A DNA stretch of 42,896 bases from an uncultured Clostridia bacterium (GTDB taxonomy: Bacteria > Bacillota > Clostridia > Oscillospirales > Acutalibacteraceae), in NCBI GenBank assembly GCA_947627345.1, contig CANQVS010000019.1, positions 1 to 42,896 of the forward strand, read 5' to 3'. The position numbers and the translations under genes are program-made. The notes under the pieces were generated by a model. That model had not been told where the DNA came from, searched no databases, and saw nothing but the letters and a program-made list of their open reading frames with translations. This document shows, piece after piece, positions 32,915-41,141 of the stretch. How positions within the stretch are numbered: the stretch's first letter is position 1; every line of letters begins with the position of its first letter.

Positions 32915-33847
32915 ATGGCGCTTGACAGATTAATAGAGAAAATTGTGCAAATGCAGAACCCGACCGTTGCGGGACTTGACCCTAAGCTTGACTATGTTCC
33001 CGATTTTATAAAAAGGGAATGTTTTGAAAAGTACGGAAGAAACCTCGAAGGCGCGGCAAATTCGCTTTTAATGTTTAATAAGGCCCTTATTGACGCGCTT
33101 TATGATATTGTCCCCGCTGTAAAACCGCAGGCGGCATATTACGAGATGTACGGCTGGCAGGGGGTAAAGGCGCTTTGTGAAACTATAAAGTACGCAAAGG
33201 ATAAGGGTATGTATGTTATTACAGACGCAAAACGTAATGATATAGGCACAACAATGCAGGCGTACGCTACTGCTCATCTCGGAGCAACCGACGTGGACGG
33301 CGAGAAAATCGAGGCATTCTCGACGGACGCGCTTACTGTCAACGGCTACCTCGGCTCTGACGGAATTAATCCGCTTTTAAAGGTATGTGATGAAAGAGAT
33401 AAGGGTATCTTTGTGCTTGTAAAAACCTCGAACCCGAGCTCGGGAGAACTTCAGGATAAAAAAATTGACGGTAAAACCGTTTACGAAAATATGGGCGAGA
33501 TGTGCGAAAGCTGGGGAGAGGCTGTAAAGGGAAAATACGGCTACAGCGGTGTCGGCGCGGTTGTCGGCGCAACATATCCCGAAATGCTCAGAGAACTCCG
33601 CTCAAAGCTTGAGCATACATTTTTCCTCGTTCCGGGTTACGGAGCACAGGGAGGCGGAGCTGACGACGTTAAATTTGCGTTTGATAAAAACGGAATCGGA
33701 GCAGTAATCAACTCGAGCAGAGGTATTATGTGCGCGTGGACAAAAAAGGACGGAGCGGTTGAAAAAGACTTCGCAGATGAAGCAAGAGAAGAAGCGGTTC
33801 GTATGCGTGACGATATTAGAAATGCAGTTGGAGAAATGAAACTGTAA
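32915..33847 (+). CDS. pyrF: Orotidine 5'-phosphate decarboxylase (type 2)
   Basis: 310 aa, the longer type 2 form. It makes UMP from OMP, the last step of de novo pyrimidine synthesis. Catalytic ITDAKRNDIG (D104, K106, D109), GLDPKLDYVPD at the N-terminus, FVLVKTSNPSSGELQD, and the phosphate-binding VPGYGAQGGGADDV. GGGAGG precedes the ATG. Last gene of the operon; no strong terminator follows and the serC promoter begins 27 nt later. Confidence 0.95.
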   Translation: MALDRLIEKIVQMQNPTVAGLDPKLDYVPDFIKRECFEKYGRNLEGAANSLLMFNKALIDALYDIVPAVKPQAAYYEMYGWQGVKALCETIKYAKDKGMYVITDAKRNDIGTTMQAYATAHLGATDVDGEKIEAFSTDALTVNGYLGSDGINPLLKVCDERDKGIFVLVKTSNPSSGELQDKKIDGKTVYENMGEMCESWGEAVKGKYGYSGVGAVVGATYPEMLRELRSKLEHTFFLVPGYGAQGGGADDVKFAFDKNGIGAVINSSRGIMCAWTKKDGAVEKDFADEAREEAVRMRDDIRNAVGEMKL

Positions 33848-33873
33848 AATGAGAAGGTTTCTTCGTTAAAATA

Positions 33874-33902
33874 TTGACAATATTATTTTGTTAAGGTATA
33901 AT
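33874..33902 (+). promoter_or_regulatory. Strong sigma-A promoter of serC-serA
   Basis: Perfect consensus: TTGACA (33874-33879), 17 bp, TATAAT (33897-33902). Confidence 0.92.
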
Positions 33903-33953
33903 TTTACATATATGTTATGCAAATTAAAATAATTTTAAAAGGAGTAATTAAAA

Positions 33954-35036
33954 ATGGCAAGAGTTTATAACTTTTCCGCGGGTCCGGCAGTAATTCCGGA
34001 GTCTGTTCTGAAAGAAGCCGCTGATGAAATGCTTGATTACAAGGGCAGCGGTATGTCAGTTATGGAAATGAGCCACCGTTCAAAATGGTTCGATGATATT
34101 ATCAAAGAGGCTGAAAAGGATCTCCGCGAGCTTATGAATATTCCTGATAATTATAAGGTTTTATTCGTTCAGGGCGGTGCGAGCTTACAGTTTGCGGCTA
34201 TTCCTATGAACCTTATGAAAAATAAGGTTGCGGATTATATAGTTACAGGCCAGTGGGCAAAAAAGGCTTTCAATGAAGCTAAAATTTACGGCCAGGCTAA
34301 TAAAATCGCTACATCAGAGGATAAGACATTCTCCTATATTCCCGATTGCTCCGACCTACCGATAAGCGAGGATGCCGACTATGTTTATATCTGCGAGAAC
34401 AACACTATTTACGGTACGAAGTTCCACGAACTTCCCAATACAAAGGGTAAACCCCTTGTTGCCGATGTAAGCTCCTGTTTCCTGTCGGAGCCTGTTGATG
34501 TTGAAAAGTACGGAGTAATATACGCGGGAGTTCAGAAGAACGCGGGTCCCGCAGGTCTGCAGGTTGTAATTATCCGCGAGGACCTTATCTCTGACGACGT
34601 TCTTCCGGGAACGCCCACTATGATGAAGTATAAAACTCAGGCTGACGCAGGTTCTCTTTACAATACTCCTCCCTGCTATGATATTTATATCTGCGGTAAA
34701 ATCTTTAAATGGGTTAAGAATATGGGCGGACTTGAAGAGATGAAGAAGTTCAACGAAAAGAAAGCCGCTATTCTTTACGATTATCTTGACCAAAGCAAAA
34801 TGTTCAAAGGCACGGTTGTTAAAAAGGACCGTTCTCTTATGAACGTTCCGTTTGTAACGGGCGACGCTGACCTCGATGCTAAGTTTGTTAAGGAGGCTAC
34901 CGAGGCAGGCTTTGTTAACCTTAAAGGACACCGTACAGTCGGCGGTATGAGAGCGTCAATTTACAACGCTATGCCGATTGAAGGCGTAGAAAAGCTCGTT
35001 GAGTTTATGAAGAAATTTGAAGAAGAAAATTCATAA
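33954..35036 (+). CDS. serC: Phosphoserine aminotransferase
   Basis: 360 aa, full length. It converts 3-phosphohydroxypyruvate and glutamate to phosphoserine using PLP. NFSAGPAVIPESVL at the N-terminus, MEMSHRSKWFDDII, FVQGGASLQFAAIPMNL, and the Schiff-base lysine in YAGVQKNAGPAG (K195). GHRTVGGMRASIYNAMPIEGVEKLVEFM closes the protein. AAGGAG precedes the ATG. It is followed after 14 nt by serA, so the two steps of serine synthesis are co-expressed. Confidence 0.97.
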   Translation: MARVYNFSAGPAVIPESVLKEAADEMLDYKGSGMSVMEMSHRSKWFDDIIKEAEKDLRELMNIPDNYKVLFVQGGASLQFAAIPMNLMKNKVADYIVTGQWAKKAFNEAKIYGQANKIATSEDKTFSYIPDCSDLPISEDADYVYICENNTIYGTKFHELPNTKGKPLVADVSSCFLSEPVDVEKYGVIYAGVQKNAGPAGLQVVIIREDLISDDVLPGTPTMMKYKTQADAGSLYNTPPCYDIYICGKIFKWVKNMGGLEEMKKFNEKKAAILYDYLDQSKMFKGTVVKKDRSLMNVPFVTGDADLDAKFVKEATEAGFVNLKGHRTVGGMRASIYNAMPIEGVEKLVEFMKKFEEENS

Positions 35037-35050
35037 AGAGGTACATAACT

Positions 35051-36193
35051 ATGTATAATGTTCTTACACTTAATAAAATTTCGCCTAACGGAACAAGCCG
35101 TCTCGGCGATAACTATAATGTAGGGGATGCTGTTGAAAATCCGACCGCTGTACTGGTTAGAAGCGCGTCTATGCACGATATGGAAATGCCCGAGAGCCTT
35201 TTAGCCATCGCTCGCTGCGGCGCAGGTACTAACAATATTCCTAAGGACGTATGCGCTGATAAGGGTATTGTGGTTTTCAATACACCCGGCGCTAACGCAA
35301 ACGCTGTTAAAGAACTCGTTATTGCGGGATTGCTTTTAAGCTCCCGTAAGGTTGTCGAGGGAATCGAGTGGGCAAAAACACTCAAAGGCAACGGGGACGC
35401 TGTCGGAAAAATGGCTGAAAAAGGCAAGGGTCAGTTTGTAGGTCCCGAGATTTTAGGGAAAACTCTCGGCGTTGTAGGACTCGGCGCAATTGGTATTCTT
35501 GTTGCGAATGCAGCAACAGCCCTCGGAATGAAAGTTATCGGATACGACCCGTTCCTTTCTGTTAATAACGCTTTAAAGCTCGACCCGTCAATCAAGGTAT
35601 ATCCGAATTTTGACGATGTTATCTCAGCGAGTGATTATATTTCGGTTCACGTTCCGCTTACCCCCGATACAAAGGATTTAATTGACGCGGATGCAATCGC
35701 TAAGATGAAAGACGGCGTTCGTATTCTTAACTACAGCCGTGACGGTCTTGTAAATTCAAAGGCTGTTTTAGACGCTGTTAAGAGCGGTAAGGTTTCTAAG
35801 TATGTTACTGATTTCTCAACCGATGATGTGCTTGCGGAGGAAAATGTAATTTGTATGCCTCACCTCGGTGCGTCCACTCCAGAAAGCGAGGATAACTGCG
35901 CTGTTATGGCGGCTGACCAGGTTAAGGAATACCTTGAAAACGGTAATATCGTAAATTCTGTAAACTATCCTAACGTTACAATGGCTAAATCGGGTTCGGT
36001 TCGTTACTGTGTACTCTTTAAAGGCGACGACGATGCGGTCAAGAGTATAACTTCCGCTGTTGAGGGTATTAAGGCTATCGAGGCTAAGACCCGCGGAGTT
36101 TACGGCTATGCTATTGTTGACGCTGACGATGACAATTCCGTTTCAAAGCTCGAAGCTCTCTCACATGTAATTAAGGTAAGAGTTATTAAGTGA
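35051..36193 (+). CDS. serA: D-3-phosphoglycerate dehydrogenase
   Basis: 380 aa, the short form with no full ACT regulatory domain. Rossmann motif VVGLGAIG (141-148), catalytic Arg region LNYSRDGLVNSKAVLDAV, and catalytic His in CMPHLGASTPESEDN. N-terminal RCGAGTNNIPKD and the ELVIAGLL segment are typical. About 70 C-terminal residues after the catalytic fold (SGSVRYCVLFKGDDDAVKSITSAVEG) may be a reduced ACT-like module. It oxidises 3-phosphoglycerate as the first step of serine synthesis. GAGGT lies upstream of the ATG. There is no serB in the window. Confidence 0.95.
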   Translation: MYNVLTLNKISPNGTSRLGDNYNVGDAVENPTAVLVRSASMHDMEMPESLLAIARCGAGTNNIPKDVCADKGIVVFNTPGANANAVKELVIAGLLLSSRKVVEGIEWAKTLKGNGDAVGKMAEKGKGQFVGPEILGKTLGVVGLGAIGILVANAATALGMKVIGYDPFLSVNNALKLDPSIKVYPNFDDVISASDYISVHVPLTPDTKDLIDADAIAKMKDGVRILNYSRDGLVNSKAVLDAVKSGKVSKYVTDFSTDDVLAEENVICMPHLGASTPESEDNCAVMAADQVKEYLENGNIVNSVNYPNVTMAKSGSVRYCVLFKGDDDAVKSITSAVEGIKAIEAKTRGVYGYAIVDADDDNSVSKLEALSHVIKVRVIK

Positions 36194-36214
36194 TTATTAA
36201 AATTTATTAAATTT

Positions 36215-36245
36215 AGGGCAACGCTTATTTGCGTTGCCCTTTTTG
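36215..36245 (+). terminator. Rho-independent terminator of serC-serA
   Basis: A perfect 10-bp stem AGGGCAACGC / GCGTTGCCCT (36215-36224 / 36231-36240) is followed by TTTTTG. Confidence 0.93.
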
Positions 36246-36264
36246 TATGTTGTGCTTTTAATAT

Positions 36265-36294
36265 AAAAATCGGGCGGTTTTCTGCCCGATTTTT
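36265..36294 (-). terminator. Rho-independent terminator of the DUF815-HD operon
   Basis: An 11-bp stem AAAAATCGGGC / GCCCGATTTTT (36265-36275 / 36284-36294). The built-in A and T runs allow use on both strands; it is closest to the minus-strand operon end. Confidence 0.88.
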
Positions 36295-36313
36295 ACTGTG
36301 AAATAAGTTTAAT

Positions 36314-36805
36314 TTACACTCCGTACATTTGCTCAAACATTTTAATTCCCGATTCCGTACGGAAAATTTTATCCTTAACATTTTTGGCAAGTTCCATACT
36401 TATATGGTCCTCATAAATATTAACAAGAAAATCCGCCTCTACTAAAATTCTGTAGGGTGCGTTGTCTATACCCTTGTAGGTGTGGTGATTAGCAATCAGG
36501 TAACAAACCTTGTCAATAAACTCCTCATCAAATCCGAGCCTGTCAAGCAGTTTTTCAGCCTCCGCAGGTCCTTCCTGTTCCTGAAGTTCTCCGCTTGCCG
36601 AGCCGTACTTTTCTTCGCTGACTTTAATACCTATATCGTGGGTAATCGCGGCAATTTCGAGTAGAAACTGAACGTCGTCGGGGAGATTTTCATTTAACCC
36701 GATTGTTTTAGCGACGGTATAAACCTTCATAAAATGCTGAATACGCTTTACATCTCCGCGAAAATATTCAGTCATAGCGTTAATTGTATCATTCACCTTT
36801 GACAT
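36314..36805 (-). CDS. HD-domain protein (small phosphohydrolase-like)
   Basis: 163 aa. Metal-binding HD pattern: RIQHFMKVYTVAKTIG (H24), AAITHDIGIK (H56-D57), LIANHHTYKGID, and LVEADFLVNI with a late Asp. This matches the HD superfamily of phosphohydrolases, which act on nucleotides or second messengers; the substrate cannot be told. The gene starts within the DUF5662 gene (17-base overlap), with AAGGAG upstream, and is last in a four-gene minus-strand operon. Confidence 0.85.
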   Translation of the reverse strand: MSKVNDTINAMTEYFRGDVKRIQHFMKVYTVAKTIGLNENLPDDVQFLLEIAAITHDIGIKVSEEKYGSASGELQEQEGPAEAEKLLDRLGFDEEFIDKVCYLIANHHTYKGIDNAPYRILVEADFLVNIYEDHISMELAKNVKDKIFRTESGIKMFEQMYGV

Positions 36806-37337
36806 TAGATTTTCTCCTTATTTTTCTTATATATTTAAAAGTTTCTTTTTCGCCTTTTTCCTCAAGCATACGAAGAAGAAATTCAATCTCCTCTGAGGTT
36901 TCTGGGTGCATAATCTGGCGGTGTCCCTTGCCTTTTAAAAAATATTCGAGGGGCTTGGAGTTTGTGTATTTGTCTTTATTGTAGATTTTACTTGCGGCAA
37001 CTCTGTCGCAGAACATTTCTATAAGAAATTTTTTCGGCATTTTAACTCCGCTGAATTTCTTTGTCACTGGGTCGTAGTCTGTCCAGTATTCAAAATGGTG
37101 GCGGTTTCTGCCCTTATGATGAATCCATGCTTTAGAGTAGCCGTATTCCTCTCTCTCGCCCTCGTTTGGCGAACGGTTTCCCTGAAAATACCTTGCTCCG
37201 GGAATAAATTCAGTCGGTGTGTATTTTGAGAGGTCGTGTAAAAGTCCGCGCAGAGGTATTCCCGCGCGCAGGCAGTTAAACATCACCTTGTGACGGTGGT
37301 TTGTAATGGTTAAAAAATGTTTTAGAGGATGTCCCAT
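36789..37337 (-). CDS. DUF5662 family protein
   Basis: 182 aa. It is rich in His and aromatic residues: HFLTITNHRHKVMFNCLRAGIPLRGLLHDLSKYTPTEF, and IHHKGRNRHHFEYWTDY. The H...HD spacing (HLLHDLSK-like) suggests an HD-like metal site, but the family is uncharacterised. It overlaps the downstream HD gene by 17 bases, and its start follows the preceding stop after one base (TGATATG), so the group is tightly coupled. Confidence 0.8.
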   Translation of the reverse strand: MGHPLKHFLTITNHRHKVMFNCLRAGIPLRGLLHDLSKYTPTEFIPGARYFQGNRSPNEGEREEYGYSKAWIHHKGRNRHHFEYWTDYDPVTKKFSGVKMPKKFLIEMFCDRVAASKIYNKDKYTNSKPLEYFLKGKGHRQIMHPETSEEIEFLLRMLEEKGEKETFKYIRKIRRKSNVKGE

Positions 37338-37338
37338 A

Positions 37339-38229
37339 TCAGCTGAAATCCTCCGGGCGCATAACTTTCAGCATTTTTTCAAGTACATCGAGCGCCGTAT
37401 CGCCCTGCATATTTATTTCGTCATATGAGATTATCGAGGTGTTTTTTGTGAGCGCGGAAAGTTTTCTAAGCTTTTTACTCGACTTTAAATATTTTACAAC
37501 GTCGCTGTCGGCGCAGAAAATATAATCGGGATTTGAAAGCATAAGATTTTCGGGAACGACTACGTCCGTGTCGGAATTTTCAAAAACATTTATACCGCCC
37601 GTGAAATCGAGCATATTTGCACCCCAAGTTCCCTTATTAAATGTTTTAAGCACGCCGTTTTCCGTGTAAAGGTAGCATACGGTTTTTACAACGTCCATCG
37701 TCTGAGCAGCAGCTTTTACGTCTTTAAGTTCCTCAAACAGCATTTTACACGCCTCTTTGCCCTTGGCTTTTCCCGTGATATTTCCGCCGAGCAGAGCGCC
37801 GATCTGCTTGTAGATGTTTTTAACTTGTTTCGGTGTGTTTGCATTTTCTAAAATAACAACGGTAATCCCCTTTTTCTTCAGCTCGTCCGCAACAGATTTG
37901 TCAAGGCTGTTGTCGGCAAAAACTACGTTTGCGTCAAGCTCGTCGATTGACGCGGGGGAGGCGTTTGCAGTTAAGCCTACGCTCGGAACAACGCCCATTC
38001 CTTTCTGGTTAACCTCATCGCTTCTTCCGACCATTTTAACGTCATATCCGATACAGGAAATAATATCGGCAAGATTTTTATTAAGTATAACAATATTTTT
38101 CGGTTCGGATTTAAGAGTAATATTTCCGATAGTAACGGGATACTCGCTTTCGGTGTTACAGGAAGTGGAGAAAATTGCGGTAAGTATTAAAAGTACGGCC
38201 GTAGCCACCGTCAACATTTTTCTGTGCAT
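37339..38229 (-). CDS. Substrate-binding lipoprotein, iron/cobalamin (PF01497) type
   Basis: 296 aa from the ATG at 38229, which has GGGAGG 6 nt upstream; the longer frame to 38265 overlaps the DUF815 gene. Signal peptide with lipobox-like STSC, Cys24 being the lipidation site. Then TIGNITLKSEPKNIVILNKNLADIISCIGYDVKMVGRSDE, the class III periplasmic binding protein start typical of siderophore, heme or cobalamin carriers, and TGGINVFEN and NPDYIFCADSD. No permease or ATPase of the usual transporter is adjacent, so it is an orphan or serves a transporter elsewhere. The ligand is not determined. Confidence 0.82.
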   Translation of the reverse strand: MHRKMLTVATAVLLILTAIFSTSCNTESEYPVTIGNITLKSEPKNIVILNKNLADIISCIGYDVKMVGRSDEVNQKGMGVVPSVGLTANASPASIDELDANVVFADNSLDKSVADELKKKGITVVILENANTPKQVKNIYKQIGALLGGNITGKAKGKEACKMLFEELKDVKAAAQTMDVVKTVCYLYTENGVLKTFNKGTWGANMLDFTGGINVFENSDTDVVVPENLMLSNPDYIFCADSDVVKYLKSSKKLRKLSALTKNTSIISYDEINMQGDTALDVLEKMLKVMRPEDFS

Positions 38230-38245
38230 AATTGGCCTCCCAAAG

Positions 38246-39472
38246 TTAAGAATTAAGCGATTCAATAAACTGCTTTGCGCATCTCGGCGAACGTCCTCCG
38301 CGTCCTAACGCAAAGCGTTCAGCTAAGATTGAAAGCTCATTTTTATCCATTTCAATTCCCGATTTTTCAGCGAGAGCAAAGACAATTTCCAAATATTCGT
38401 TTTTGTCGGGATTGCTAAAGCAAACCGAAAGACCGAATCGGTCTGAAAGGGAAAGGGTTTCCTGCATATTATCCCTGCGGTTTACGTCATCGGTATCTCT
38501 GTCCTGCCAGCTTTCCTTTATCAGATGCCTGCGGTTGGAGGTCGCGTAAATAAGCGCGTTATCCGGTCTTGCGGCTAAACCGCCCTCCAGCACCGCTTTA
38601 AGCGAGGTGTAGTTTTTATCTTGGCTTTGAAACGATAAATCGTCTATAAAGATAATGAATTTCATAGGCAGTGACGCGATTTTGTCAACAAGAATCGGAA
38701 AATCCATAAGTCTTTCCTTGGGCATTTCCACGATTCTTAGCCCGTCTTTTCTGAATTCGTTTCCTATAGCCTTAACGGTTGAGCTTTTTCCCGTACCCAT
38801 ATCGCCGTAGAGCAGACAGTTATTGCAGGCTTTTCCATTTATAAACGCCTTTGTGTTTTCAATTACCTGATTTCTCTGCCTTTCATATCCGATAAATGAT
38901 TTTATTTCAATCCTATCAGGGTGGCATACGGGTTTAATATCGCCATCTCTCCATATAAACGCCTTGTAACGCGCGAACATTCCGCAGCCGTTTTGGCGGT
39001 AAAAATTGCTTAGTATTTTAAGGTCAACTCCGTTTGCGAATTCCTCTACGGGTTTGCCTCGGTTCCACCTCGGTAAAGCGTCTGCAATTTCAGCAATATC
39101 GGATTTGTATTTGTAATCGTTAATTATATCGTCGGCGGACAGATTTGAAAGCGTCAAAATGATTTCGCAGTCGCGTTTTACCGCGCTAAGCACGTTTTCG
39201 CCAAGCTCTGGAGTTTTACCTGCCGCCGCAGAAAGGGTAAAGCTGTTTTCGTCAAAAAGTGCCGCCTGTGTAATATAATAGGAGAGATTTTCGGTCATAT
39301 TTCTCTCTGATAAAAGGTTGTAAAATTCACCGTAAGCGAATAAAAAATCTTCGCAGGGTTTAGAAAGACTCTCCAAAAGCTTTTTGTAGCCCGAAATAAC
39401 GCTTCTGTTTAAAATTTTTCTGAAAATTGAAAGCGAGTTTAAAAGCAGTAAGGCTTTATATGTACCATTCAT
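38246..39472 (-). CDS. DUF815 AAA+ ATPase
   Basis: 408 aa. The N-terminal 190 residues are helical with no known fold. Walker A GDMGTGKS (223-230), Walker B KFIIFIDDLSFQ (271-282), sensor region LIYATSNRRHLIKESW, and the C-terminal FALGRGGRSPRCAKQFIESL (arginine-rich lid). The DUF815 family is a conserved, poorly understood single-ATPase group in Firmicutes. It is the first gene of the operon, 16 nt ahead of the lipoprotein gene. The ribosome binding site is weak (TTGGAATG), which fits regulation by the structured leader upstream. Confidence 0.9.
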   Translation of the reverse strand: MNGTYKALLLLNSLSIFRKILNRSVISGYKKLLESLSKPCEDFLFAYGEFYNLLSERNMTENLSYYITQAALFDENSFTLSAAAGKTPELGENVLSAVKRDCEIILTLSNLSADDIINDYKYKSDIAEIADALPRWNRGKPVEEFANGVDLKILSNFYRQNGCGMFARYKAFIWRDGDIKPVCHPDRIEIKSFIGYERQRNQVIENTKAFINGKACNNCLLYGDMGTGKSSTVKAIGNEFRKDGLRIVEMPKERLMDFPILVDKIASLPMKFIIFIDDLSFQSQDKNYTSLKAVLEGGLAARPDNALIYATSNRRHLIKESWQDRDTDDVNRRDNMQETLSLSDRFGLSVCFSNPDKNEYLEIVFALAEKSGIEMDKNELSILAERFALGRGGRSPRCAKQFIESLNS

Positions 39473-39656
39473 AAAATCATTCCAATCATAAACTGACTGT
39501 ATAACCTTGTCGCGGATTTTTCCGTATCTGCGGACGGCGGTAACAGTCGCAGCCTTTCAGCGGGAGATAGTCTGCCGATGAAAGACTGAGGAGCAAAGCT
39601 ACACGCGACGGTTGTATTCATCGCAGACTTATTAAGATTATCAGGTTCTTGCTCCG
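39473..39656 (-). ncRNA. Structured 5' leader or small RNA of the DUF815 operon (unassigned)
   Basis: The minus-strand transcript should begin at about 39656, directly at a strong helix: GGAGCAA (39649-39655) pairs with TTGCTCC (39590-39596). Other helices: GCGA/TCGC near 39605-39624, AGTCT/AGACT (39569-39587), TCCG/CGGA (39520-39535), and a long-range GTCGCG/CGCGAC (39509-39514 with 39604-39609) that excludes the GCGA/TCGC helix. CAGACT and TCTGCG segments can also swap partners. The roughly 184 nt are non-coding and GC-richer than the flanks. This looks like a riboswitch-type or stand-alone structured RNA; no known class fits by eye. Confidence 0.5.
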
Positions 39657-39662
39657 ATTTAA

Positions 39663-39691
39663 ATTTTACTCCTTTTTGGGTGTTTCGTCAA
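39663..39691 (-). promoter_or_regulatory. Sigma-A promoter ahead of the structured leader
   Basis: On the minus strand TTGACG (39686-39691), a 17-bp spacer and TAAAAT (39663-39668). The predicted start is the base before GGAGCAA. Confidence 0.75.
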
Positions 39692-39737
39692 TATCAATAT
39701 TATGTTATTAAAAAAACAAAAAAATTTAAAAAAAGAC

Positions 39738-39766
39738 TTGCTTTTTTAAATTAATAATGATATAAT
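39738..39766 (+). promoter_or_regulatory. Sigma-A promoter of the solitary 5S rRNA gene
   Basis: TTGCTT (39738-39743), 17 bp, TATAAT (39761-39766). Start at about 39773, 18 nt before mature 5S. Confidence 0.75.
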
Positions 39767-39790
39767 AATCAAGTCGTCAAAAGATGACAA

Positions 39791-39908
39791 GTTGGTGTCG
39801 ATGACGCTGAGGGTCCACCTGTTCCCATACCGAACACAGAAGTTAAGCTCAGTGGTGCCGAAGATAGTTGGCTGGCGACGGCCTGTGAAAATAGGGAGAT
39901 GCCAACAC
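39791..39908 (+). rRNA. rrf: 5S ribosomal RNA
   Basis: About 118 nt. Contains the conserved GGTCCACCTGTTCCCATACC-type loop and the following GAACACAGAAGTTAAGC. The 5' GTTGGT and 3' GCCAAC ends pair as helix I. No 16S or 23S sequence is adjacent: the gene is preceded by its own promoter and followed by a terminator. Confidence 0.96.
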
Positions 39909-39913
39909 ATAAA

Positions 39914-39945
39914 GTGTCCACCCAATAGGGTGGGCGTTTTTCTTT
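39914..39945 (+). terminator. Rho-independent terminator of the 5S gene
   Basis: The stem GTCCACCC / GGGTGGGC (39916-39923 / 39928-39935, one G-U) is followed by GTTTTTCTTT. Confidence 0.92.
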
Positions 39946-40052
39946 ATTCAATAATTTACAGCAATTAATAATAAATATTTGTTTTACATTTGAAAAGCAA
40001 GTTATGATAAGCGAGTGAAATGTCATATGAAGGTTTTAAGTGAGTGACCGTT

Positions 40053-41105
40053 ATGAATTTTATAGAAAATCTGACATCTGTTTGGGACTTTTTTAAAACA
40101 ACGGATAAACCGATAATTTTATACGGAATGGGTGACGGCGCGGATAAGGTGCTCGCGCGGTTTGAAAAGCTCGGAATTTCCCCTTACGGAGTTATGGCGA
40201 GCGATGATTTTGTCAGGGGGCAGAAGTTCCGAGGATTTACCGTTAAAAAGCTGAGTGATTTTGAAAATGAACTCGGTGATTTTGCTGTAGCCCTCTGCTT
40301 TGCGAGCAATATTAAAGAGATTATGGAGCATATAAAATCGGTAGCTCAAAGACATACACTGCTTGTTCCGTCCGTTCCCGTATTCGGAGAAAATATTTTT
40401 AACGAGAAGTTTTACATAGAAAACGCAAATCTTTTTAACAAGGCATACGGACTGCTCAAAGACGAGCTTAGCCGAAAGGTTTTTAGAGATATAATCGCGT
40501 TTCAGTACAGCGGAGATATAAAAATTCTTGAAGGCTGTACAACCGATAAAAAAGAGGCGTTTGAAATTTTAAAACTCGGAGATAGCGAGGCTTATCTTGA
40601 CCTCGGCGCCTACAACGGCGATACAATCGAGGAGTTTTTAAATTACTCAAGGGGAAGTTACAAGAGTATTACTGCCTTTGAACCGAATAAAAAAAGCTTT
40701 GCTAAGCTTAAAAATTATTGCGCGAATTTAAAAAATGTAAGCCTTTGGAATTTAGGCTCATACAATAAAAACACTTTAATTAGTTTTAACTCTAAATCGG
40801 GCAGAAACTGCGCCATTGATGAAAATGGAACGCCTGTGCAGGTCGCGAGAGTTGATACTATCCTCTGCGGAAAACGAATTACCTACGCTAAGCTTGACGT
40901 TGAGGGTGCGGAAAAGGAAACATTTGAGGGTATGGAAAACACGCTTAAACTGTTTAAGCCGAAACTGAACGTTGCTCTCTATCACAGGAGCGAGGATATT
41001 TTTGCTCTTATTTTACAGCTGAATGAGATAAATCCCGAATACAAATTTTATATACGACATCATCCCTATATTCCTCATTGGGACACAAATCTGTACTGTC
41101 TGTAA
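40053..41105 (+). CDS. FkbM-family methyltransferase with N-terminal Rossmann-like domain
   Basis: 350 aa from the ATG at 40053; a GTG at 40044 in the same frame with AAGG 10 nt upstream is an alternative start. N-terminal part (about 20-120) has IILYGMGDGADKVLARFEKLGI, a nucleotide-binding-like motif, as in other FkbM proteins of gut Firmicutes. The SAM domain starts AYLDLGAYNGDTIEEF (about 187-202) and has AFEPNKKSF and YAKLDVEGAEKETFEGM (metal-free SAM-MT core). C-terminal LNVALYHRSEDIFALILQL. It likely O-methylates a sugar or lipid-linked glycan; the target is unknown. It stands alone between the 5S gene and two small membrane proteins. Confidence 0.85.
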   Translation: MNFIENLTSVWDFFKTTDKPIILYGMGDGADKVLARFEKLGISPYGVMASDDFVRGQKFRGFTVKKLSDFENELGDFAVALCFASNIKEIMEHIKSVAQRHTLLVPSVPVFGENIFNEKFYIENANLFNKAYGLLKDELSRKVFRDIIAFQYSGDIKILEGCTTDKKEAFEILKLGDSEAYLDLGAYNGDTIEEFLNYSRGSYKSITAFEPNKKSFAKLKNYCANLKNVSLWNLGSYNKNTLISFNSKSGRNCAIDENGTPVQVARVDTILCGKRITYAKLDVEGAEKETFEGMENTLKLFKPKLNVALYHRSEDIFALILQLNEINPEYKFYIRHHPYIPHWDTNLYCL

Positions 41106-41106
41106 T

Positions 41107-41135
41107 TTGACAAATTTTGCAATTTATGTTATTAT
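41107..41135 (+). promoter_or_regulatory. Sigma-A promoter upstream of the DUF2798-like gene
   Basis: TTGACA (41107-41112), 17 bp, TATTAT (41130-41135). It starts two bases after the FkbM stop codon. Confidence 0.75.
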
Positions 41136-41141
41136 TTTAAC

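Noticed and set aside
39509..39560. Cobalamin riboswitch, because of GCGACTGTTA near a cobalamin-type binding protein operon
   Set aside because: The other conserved cobalamin-box elements are not found in the correct order.
39590..39656. TPP riboswitch, because the leader contains GAACCTGAT
   Set aside because: The 5' half of the TPP aptamer (CTGAGA with its stem) is missing and the motif lies at the very start of the predicted transcript.
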